A stretch of DNA of 64,000 bases from JACRLW01 sp050181465 (lineage in GTDB: Bacteria > Planctomycetota > UBA1135 > UBA2386), in NCBI GenBank assembly GCA_050181465.1, contig JBFXDD010000020.1, positions 1 to 64,000 on the forward strand, read 5' to 3'. Position 1 is the stretch's first letter. Every line of letters starts with the position of its first letter. The translations under genes and the position numbers were made by a program. The notes under the pieces are model-generated. The model did no database searches and had not been told where the DNA came from. It was given only the letters and a program-made list of their open reading frames with translations. Shown piece by piece: positions 58,845 through 64,000 of this stretch.

Positions 58845-61382
58845 ATGCGACGGCCCGCCGCCCCCCTCTCCTTCACCTCGCTCGCCATCGTCGGCCTTGT
58901 CCTGCCGAGCTACGGACTCGCCCAGTCGTCGGCCGAGCACTGGGCTTGGCAGGCCGTCCGCCGACCGGCGACCGCATCGTCAGGCCACCCGATCGACCAC
59001 TTCGTCGCCGCCGAGGCGACGCGCCTGGGTCTCGCTCTTGGATCGATCGCGGATCGCGCGGTCCTGGTCCGACGGCTGTGGCTTCAACTGTGTGGGCTCC
59101 CCGCACCGTTGGTCTCCATCGCCCGTGCCGAAGCCGGAGCCGAAGAGACGTGGTTCGACGCGGCGTTGGCCGAGGCGATGCAGTCACCAGCGTTCGCCGA
59201 ACGATGGGCGGCATGGTGGCTCGACCTCGCCCGCTACGCGGATACGCGCGGTTACGAGAAGGACGATCGTCGAAGCATCTGGCCCTACCGCGACTGGGTC
59301 ATCCGCGCCTTCGACGAGGACATGCCCTTCGATCGCTTCACGATCGCGCAGTTGGCCGGCGACCTGCTGGACGCACCGACCGACGCCGACATCATCGCGA
59401 CCGGGTTCCATCGCAACACGATGACGAATGATGAAGGCGGGACCGATGACGAGGAGTTTCGAGTCGCGGCCGTAGTCGACCGCGTCAACACGACCTTCGA
59501 CGTCTGGTTCGCGACCACCATGTCGTGCGCGCAGTGTCACGATCACAAGTACGATCCCATCTCGCAGCGCGAGTACTATCGTCTGTTCGCATTCTTCGAC
59601 CAGTCGATGGACAGCGACCGTGGCGACGAAGCACCGACCATCACGGTGCCGACGCCTACCGAGCGACAACAGATCGAAGTTCTCGACGCACGGATTGCGG
59701 CACTGCGGCAGGAACTCGACGCACCGGTCTCCTCCGCGGAGCGAAGTGCTTGGGAAGCGCGAACTCGCGGGCAGATCGAGGCATTCCGACGGATGGCCGT
59801 GAGGTTCTCGACGTGGGAGTACGCCGGCGGGAAGCCTGCCGCAGACTTCGATTCGGCATGGAATCAATCGCGGTTGCCGGAGATCTCGAGCGCGAGTGCT
59901 CCGACCTGGGAGACGCGGTCGGACTGGGTGGATGGCACCGTCCACACCGATCTCGTCGGTGCGGCGACCTCGCATCTGCTGCGCCGACGAGTCGAGACCG
60001 CGGCCGCGGGGACCTTGGTCCTCTCGTTGGGCAGCGATGACGCGATCCGAGTGCAGTGCAATGACCGCGTCGTGTTCGAGCGAAAGGTCACGCGCGCCGC
60101 ACAACCCGACCAAGAACGCGTGTTCGTCGAGTTGCCCGCCGGCACGTCCTGGCTGTATCTGGAAATCGTCAACGGCGGCGGACCGGCAGGGTTCTACTTT
60201 CGCTCACTCGATCATGGTGTCGATCCTCGGATCGCGAGTGCGCTCGCAAGCCACCCCACCGAGCGGAGCACGGAAGCAGAGGCATCGCTGGTGAAAGCTT
60301 GCCGCGAGACTTCACCGCGCGCTCGCGTCACCAAGCAGTCGCTCGATTCTCTTCTCGAGGAGCGCGCGCGGATTCGCCCGGCTACGACCCTGGTGATGCG
60401 GGAACTTCCCGCAGAGCGACGGCGACGGACTCGAATCCACGAGCGCGGCAACTTCCTCCGACCCGGCGATACCGTGGAGCCCGGGACTCCCGCATTCCTG
60501 CATGAGTTCGACCCTTCGCTGCCGCGGAACCGCCTCGGTCTCGCCAAGTGGATCGTTTCGCCGGCCAATCCGCTCGTGGCGCGCGTGTTCGTCAATCGGA
60601 TCTGGGAGCAGCTCTTCGGCAGCGGACTCGTCGTCACCACCGAGGAGTTCGGGACGCAGGGCGAACCGCCGAGTCACCCGGACTTGCTCGATTGGCTCGC
60701 CGCCGAGTTCCGCGATGGCGGCTATCGACTGCGGCACCTGCTCGCCGTCATCGTGACGTCGCAGGCGTGGAAGCGCAGTTCCACCGTCGATCCGTCGGCC
60801 CTCGAGATCGATCGCTGGAATCGCTGGTTCGCCCGCGGGCCGGCGTTCCGCTTGCCTGCCGAAGCGATTCGTGACAGCGCGCTATCGGTGGCAGGATTGC
60901 TGTCCACGAAGCGCTTCGGCCCGAGTGTGATGCCGCATCAACCCGATGGCGTTTGGAGCATCGTCTACAGTGGGGACCGCTGGCAAACGAGTCCCGGCGA
61001 AGATGCGCATCGACGATCGCTCTACACCTTTTGGCGACGCACCAGCCCCTACCCGTCCATGACGAGCTTCGACGCCCCGAGCCGCGAGTTCTGCGTCGTC
61101 AAGCGTTCGCGAACGAACACGCCACTACAGGCATTGGTCACCCTGAACGATCCGGTCTTCGTCGAGTGCGCGCGGGTGCTCGGACAGAGGATGGCGAACC
61201 ACGACGGATCCTCGCGTCGGGATCGACTCGAGTTCGGATTCCGCCTGTGCCTGTCGCGCCGCCCGACTGCAGGCGAGATCGATCGGCTCGAGCACCTGTT
61301 CGACCATCCGTCGGTCGACGATGCTTGGTTCGCCGCAGCGAGCGTGTTGCTCAATCTCGATGAATTCCTGGTCGTCCGATGA
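58845..61382 (+). CDS. DUF1549/DUF1553 cytochrome c-like secreted protein
   Basis: 845 residues from ATG 58845 with a signal peptide (LAIVGLVLPSYGLAQ). DUF1549 part: RYADTRGYEKDDRRSIWPYR, DMPFDRFTIAQLAGDLL and the heme c motif CAQCHDHKYDP (about residue 228). DUF1553 C-terminal part: GNFLRPGDTVEPGTP, NRLGLAKWIVSP and VNRIWEQLFGSGLVVTTEEF. Between them (about 365-470) is an insert with GSDDAIRVQCNDRVVF that resembles a carbohydrate-binding or PA14-like module. Such genes are hallmark planctomycete secreted proteins and pair with DUF1501. Function unknown, probably extracellular redox or carbohydrate processing. Confidence 0.93.
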   Translation: MRRPAAPLSFTSLAIVGLVLPSYGLAQSSAEHWAWQAVRRPATASSGHPIDHFVAAEATRLGLALGSIADRAVLVRRLWLQLCGLPAPLVSIARAEAGAEETWFDAALAEAMQSPAFAERWAAWWLDLARYADTRGYEKDDRRSIWPYRDWVIRAFDEDMPFDRFTIAQLAGDLLDAPTDADIIATGFHRNTMTNDEGGTDDEEFRVAAVVDRVNTTFDVWFATTMSCAQCHDHKYDPISQREYYRLFAFFDQSMDSDRGDEAPTITVPTPTERQQIEVLDARIAALRQELDAPVSSAERSAWEARTRGQIEAFRRMAVRFSTWEYAGGKPAADFDSAWNQSRLPEISSASAPTWETRSDWVDGTVHTDLVGAATSHLLRRRVETAAAGTLVLSLGSDDAIRVQCNDRVVFERKVTRAAQPDQERVFVELPAGTSWLYLEIVNGGGPAGFYFRSLDHGVDPRIASALASHPTERSTEAEASLVKACRETSPRARVTKQSLDSLLEERARIRPATTLVMRELPAERRRRTRIHERGNFLRPGDTVEPGTPAFLHEFDPSLPRNRLGLAKWIVSPANPLVARVFVNRIWEQLFGSGLVVTTEEFGTQGEPPSHPDLLDWLAAEFRDGGYRLRHLLAVIVTSQAWKRSSTVDPSALEIDRWNRWFARGPAFRLPAEAIRDSALSVAGLLSTKRFGPSVMPHQPDGVWSIVYSGDRWQTSPGEDAHRRSLYTFWRRTSPYPSMTSFDAPSREFCVVKRSRTNTPLQALVTLNDPVFVECARVLGQRMANHDGSSRRDRLEFGFRLCLSRRPTAGEIDRLEHLFDHPSVDDAWFAAASVLLNLDEFLVVR

Positions 61383-62785
61383 TCGATCCCCAATCTGAAG
61401 CAGCAGCCTGCCTCACGCGGCGCGAACTCTTTCGGCGAAGCGCCCTCGGCCTTGGCGCCATCGCCACGAACGCCCTAGATCTCGCGGGCAAGACGCACCA
61501 CGTGCCTCGCGCGCGGAGCGTCATCTGGTTGCACATGGCAGGTTCGCCATCGCAGCTCGATACCTTCGATCCCAAGCCGGCGTTGGACCGGTGGAACGGC
61601 AAGGAATGCCCGAAGGAATTCCTGGAGCGCGAGCGCTTCGCCTTCATCAAGGGGACGCCGAAGCTGCTGGCGTCACCACACACGTTCTCGCCGCGCGGGG
61701 ACAGCGGCGCCATGGTGGTCGATCTCTTGCCGCACATCGGCAGTGTGGTCGACAAACTCACGATCGTGCGGTCGATGGTGACCGATCAGTTCAACCACGC
61801 GCCCGCACAGCTCTTTCTGCAGACCGGTTCTGCGCGGCTCGGGCGGCCGAGTACGGGAGCCTGGATCAGTCATGGACTCGGCGCTCTCAATCGCGATCTC
61901 CCGACCTTCGTCGTGATGGTCTCGGGCGGCAAGGTGCCCAGCGGCGGACGCAGCCTTTGGGGATCAGGCTTCTTGCCGACCGTTCACCAGGGCGTCGAAC
62001 TTCGAAGCAGCGGTGAGCCGGTCTTGTTCCTGGCCGACCCGCCGGAAGTCACGCGCCGTGCACGCCGCGCGAGCCTGGACGTAATCGGAGAACTGAACGC
62101 CATGGCTCACGCTCAGCATGGCGATCCCGAGACGTTGACACGCATCGCGCAGTATGAACTGGCGTACCGCATGCAGATGTCGGTGCCGGGCGTGTGCGAC
62201 CTCACCCGCGAGACTGCTGCCACGCTGGATGCCTACGGTGCAAAGCCCGGTGTACCCAGCTTCGCGAATCACTGTCTGATGGCAAGGCGCTTGGTAGAAG
62301 CCGGAGTTCGCTTCGTGCAACTCTATGACTGGGGTTGGGACGGACACGGCACGGCGACCAGCGACGACCTCGTCACCCAGTTTCCAAAGAAGTGTCGCGA
62401 GACCGATCGGCCGATCGCCGCACTCATCCACGACCTCGATGCCCGCGGTCTCCTCGAGGAGACGATCGTGGTCTGGAGCGGAGAGTTCGGACGCACGCCG
62501 ATGAACGAAGAACGCAACGGCAGCACTTTTCTCGGACGCGATCACCACCCACACGCCTTCTCCCTGTTCGTCGCGGGCGGCGGCTTCCGGCGCGGTCTCG
62601 TTCACGGGAGCACGGACGAATTCGGCTACCACGTCGTGGAAGGTCGCGTCCACGTCCACGACCTACAGGCGACCCTTCTCCATCAACTCGGCTTCGATCA
62701 CGAACGACTCACCTATCGCTTCCAGGGCCGCGACTACCGACTCACGGATGTGCACGGCCGAGTCGTCGATGCCCTCTTGAGCTAG
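61379..62785 (+). CDS. DUF1501 secreted sulfatase-like protein
   Basis: 468 residues; start ATG 61379 overlaps the previous stop (ATGA). N-terminal twin-arginine signal (TRRELFRRSALGLGAIA), so Tat export is likely. DUF1501 is an alkaline-phosphatase-like fold: HMAGSPSQLDTFDPKP, FNHAPAQLFLQTGS, YDWGWDGHG, VVWSGEFGRTPMNEERNG and GRDHHPHAFSLF carry its conserved metal-site residues. Partner of the DUF1553 protein; their joint substrate is not known. The TAG stop is inside repeat G. Confidence 0.95.
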   Translation: MIDPQSEAAACLTRRELFRRSALGLGAIATNALDLAGKTHHVPRARSVIWLHMAGSPSQLDTFDPKPALDRWNGKECPKEFLERERFAFIKGTPKLLASPHTFSPRGDSGAMVVDLLPHIGSVVDKLTIVRSMVTDQFNHAPAQLFLQTGSARLGRPSTGAWISHGLGALNRDLPTFVVMVSGGKVPSGGRSLWGSGFLPTVHQGVELRSSGEPVLFLADPPEVTRRARRASLDVIGELNAMAHAQHGDPETLTRIAQYELAYRMQMSVPGVCDLTRETAATLDAYGAKPGVPSFANHCLMARRLVEAGVRFVQLYDWGWDGHGTATSDDLVTQFPKKCRETDRPIAALIHDLDARGLLEETIVVWSGEFGRTPMNEERNGSTFLGRDHHPHAFSLFVAGGGFRRGLVHGSTDEFGYHVVEGRVHVHDLQATLLHQLGFDHERLTYRFQGRDYRLTDVHGRVVDALLS

Positions 62786-62924
62786 CCTGGACCAGTCGGG
62801 AGATCGACGGAGGTCGATGCCCAGAAAGGAGCTGCGTCAGACGACGACCGAAGCGCAGCCCTAGCCCGAACTATTCGTGAACGTCTGCTGCGATCGCAGC
62901 AGGAGTTCACGAAGAGTCCGGGCC
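62782..62924 (+). repeat. Interspersed palindromic element, copy G (composite)
   Basis: A truncated left part (CTAGCCTGGACC at 62782 to about 62860) is followed by a compact, almost pure terminal palindrome (62861-62924) that begins again with CTAGCCCGAACTATTCGTGA. It looks like one copy inserted into, or recombined with, another. Lies between convergent genes and supplies the stop of the DUF1501 gene. Confidence 0.85.
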
Positions 62925-62952
62925 ATGAGACCGAGCTCGCGGCCGCGGGCAA

Positions 62953-63549
62953 TCACTTCCCGCTGCTCTGTTCGCCGTCTTTCTTCGAATCCGGCGCATC
63001 CGACTCCAACTCGATGAGCGGTTTGACCCAGGGCTTGCCGGAGCCGTTCAGCCCCATGCCGCCGTTGAAACTCCCGCTACGATCGAGGAGCACGATCGAC
63101 GGAGCGCCGCTGATACCGACGGAGGCATGGATGCGCGGCTTCTGGTCTGCGTCATGCAGCATCAGGTGCGGGAAGGAGTCGACCGCGATGCCGGCGCGAT
63201 TCTTGAGCTTCTCGTCCTTCAGCAGGAACAGCGCATTGAGGTCGTCGCAACTCAGTTCGATCCGCGGCTTGCCGTCCAAGTCGAGAATCGTGAGCGCAGC
63301 CTTGTTGGCGCCGTCCATCGCCAGTCGAGCCCGCGGCTTGTCGGCGGAGTCGAGGAGTTCGAGCTTCTTCACCGACAGTTCCTGCACGTTCAGCTCGGCG
63401 GTGCTTCGACTGGAGTGCTCGGACGTCGCGGCGACCGCGAGAAGAGCAGCGAGCGCAGTGAGCGAAGTCGCAAGTCCCCGACGCAGCGTCCGATTACTTC
63501 GTTCGAGTCGATCGAGGCGACGAGATAGCGATGCGATGTCTTGGGTCAT
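62953..63549 (-). CDS. Membrane-anchored repeat protein, unknown function
   Basis: 198 residues from ATG 63549 (a longer frame upstream adds an unlikely tail). N-terminal coiled coil (SLSRRLDRLERSNRTLRRGL), one membrane helix (TSLTALAALLAVAATSE), then three or four short beta repeats that each contain a K-P-R-x core: DKPRARLAM, GKPRIELSC, QKPRIHASV, SGKPWVKPL. The repeats suggest an outer surface beta-solenoid. I know no function for it. Confidence 0.75.
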   Translation of the reverse strand: MTQDIASLSRRLDRLERSNRTLRRGLATSLTALAALLAVAATSEHSSRSTAELNVQELSVKKLELLDSADKPRARLAMDGANKAALTILDLDGKPRIELSCDDLNALFLLKDEKLKNRAGIAVDSFPHLMLHDADQKPRIHASVGISGAPSIVLLDRSGSFNGGMGLNGSGKPWVKPLIELESDAPDSKKDGEQSSGK

Positions 63550-63669
63550 GATGACGACGGCTGGGAAGAGGAGAATAACGTAGGGTCCGGTACGCGCGAG
63601 CGCGACGACCATGCACTCGCATGATCGTCGCGCTAAGCACGCTCAGACGTCACTGAGTCGATCTTGGAC

Positions 63670-64000
63670 TCAGTTGTAGCCGCCCTGCAGGAGGCGAACC
63701 GCGTTGCTGTAGGTCAGCGGAAGCGGACGCGGCGCGAGCGGATCGATGAAGCTGAACGTCGTGTAGGACGGCGCACCGACCAAGGCCGGCTCGACCGGGA
63801 TCGTCAGGTTGTAGGCAGCCACACCCGCAGCCGAGGAGTTGGCGCCTTCCGTGACGACGACGTCGTGGTAGAGCACGCACCCGTTACCGCCGATGATCGA
63901 GAGATCCAGCGGAAGAACGAACGCGCCCCAGTTGGTCGTGCTGAAGCCGAAGAGCAACACGCCGCCAGAACTGGCCGGCGCACCCGTGCAGCGGAACGTC
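63670..64000 (-). CDS. Secreted planctomycete protein, C-terminal part only (N-terminus outside window)
   Basis: 110 codons to a TGA stop at 63670-63672; the frame is open to the right edge. The visible part CTGAPASSGGVLLFGFSTT, PLDLSIIGGNGCVLYHD, LTIPVEPALVGAPSYTTF and a terminal SNAVRLLQGGYN form a beta domain found at the C-termini of many secreted planctomycete proteins. It may help secretion or surface attachment; its role is not established. No more can be said of the rest of the protein. Confidence 0.75.
   Translation of the reverse strand, partial: TFRCTGAPASSGGVLLFGFSTTNWGAFVLPLDLSIIGGNGCVLYHDVVVTEGANSSAAGVAAYNLTIPVEPALVGAPSYTTFSFIDPLAPRPLPLTYSNAVRLLQGGYN

Overview
The window is GC-rich, gene-dense bacterial DNA that most likely comes from a planctomycete (Planctomycetota). 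The best lineage markers are the adjacent DUF1549/DUF1553 cytochrome-like gene and DUF1501 gene (58845-62785), ECF sigma factors including one fused to a membrane anchor and extracytoplasmic domains, several large carboxypeptidase-regulatory-like proteins, and a partial secreted protein at the right edge with a C-terminal domain typical of the phylum. This assignment is inference from gene families, not from a marker gene. No rRNA, tRNA, CRISPR array, prophage or transposase gene was recognised.

Layout. 1-20 kb: a tricorn-type protease (cut by the left edge), secreted and membrane proteins of unknown role, a DjlA-like co-chaperone, OsmC proteins, two BamE-like lipoproteins, a MATE exporter, a THUMP-domain rRNA methyltransferase, an EamA transporter, an orphan NuoF-like flavoprotein and a hydrolase-OsmC fusion. 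19.8-31.5 kb (minus strand): one tightly overlapping unit moxR - DUF58 - DUF4381-like - batA - batB (giant) - batD/E fusion - hpnC, an aerotolerance (Bat) operon ending in a squalene-pathway gene. 31.8-36.3 kb: a beta-helix secreted protein, then an ECF sigma factor divergent from a three-gene unit that ends in a cysteine-rich secreted protein. 36.4-40.8 kb: a box-type aerobic benzoyl-CoA module (boxC, boxB, a [2Fe-2S] ferredoxin, and divergent boxR with a TGCA-N6-TGCA operator-like site) but no boxA. 40.8-44.1 kb: an HD-GYP protein and a partner that seem to share an N-terminal domain. 45.8-56.3 kb: a membrane-anchored ECF sigma fusion next to a complete cbb3 oxidase set (ccoI, ccoS, fused ccoNO, ccoQ, monoheme ccoP, ccoG) and a divergent SafE/COG2836-type protein. 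56.3-62.8 kb: a hybrid histidine kinase and the DUF1553/DUF1501 pair.

Scattered through the intergenic spaces are seven copies (A-G) of a palindromic element of about 185 bp with 25-bp terminal inverted repeats. An internal stem shows compensatory base changes between copies, and the element supplies the stop codons of at least four genes. With the sigma-factor fusion and the boxA-less box cluster, it is the most interesting unexplained structure here.

Most genes overlap their neighbours by ATGA or GTGA, so many starts were set by coupling. Starts of ccoI, the sigma fusion, the nitroreductase and the histidine kinase remain uncertain.
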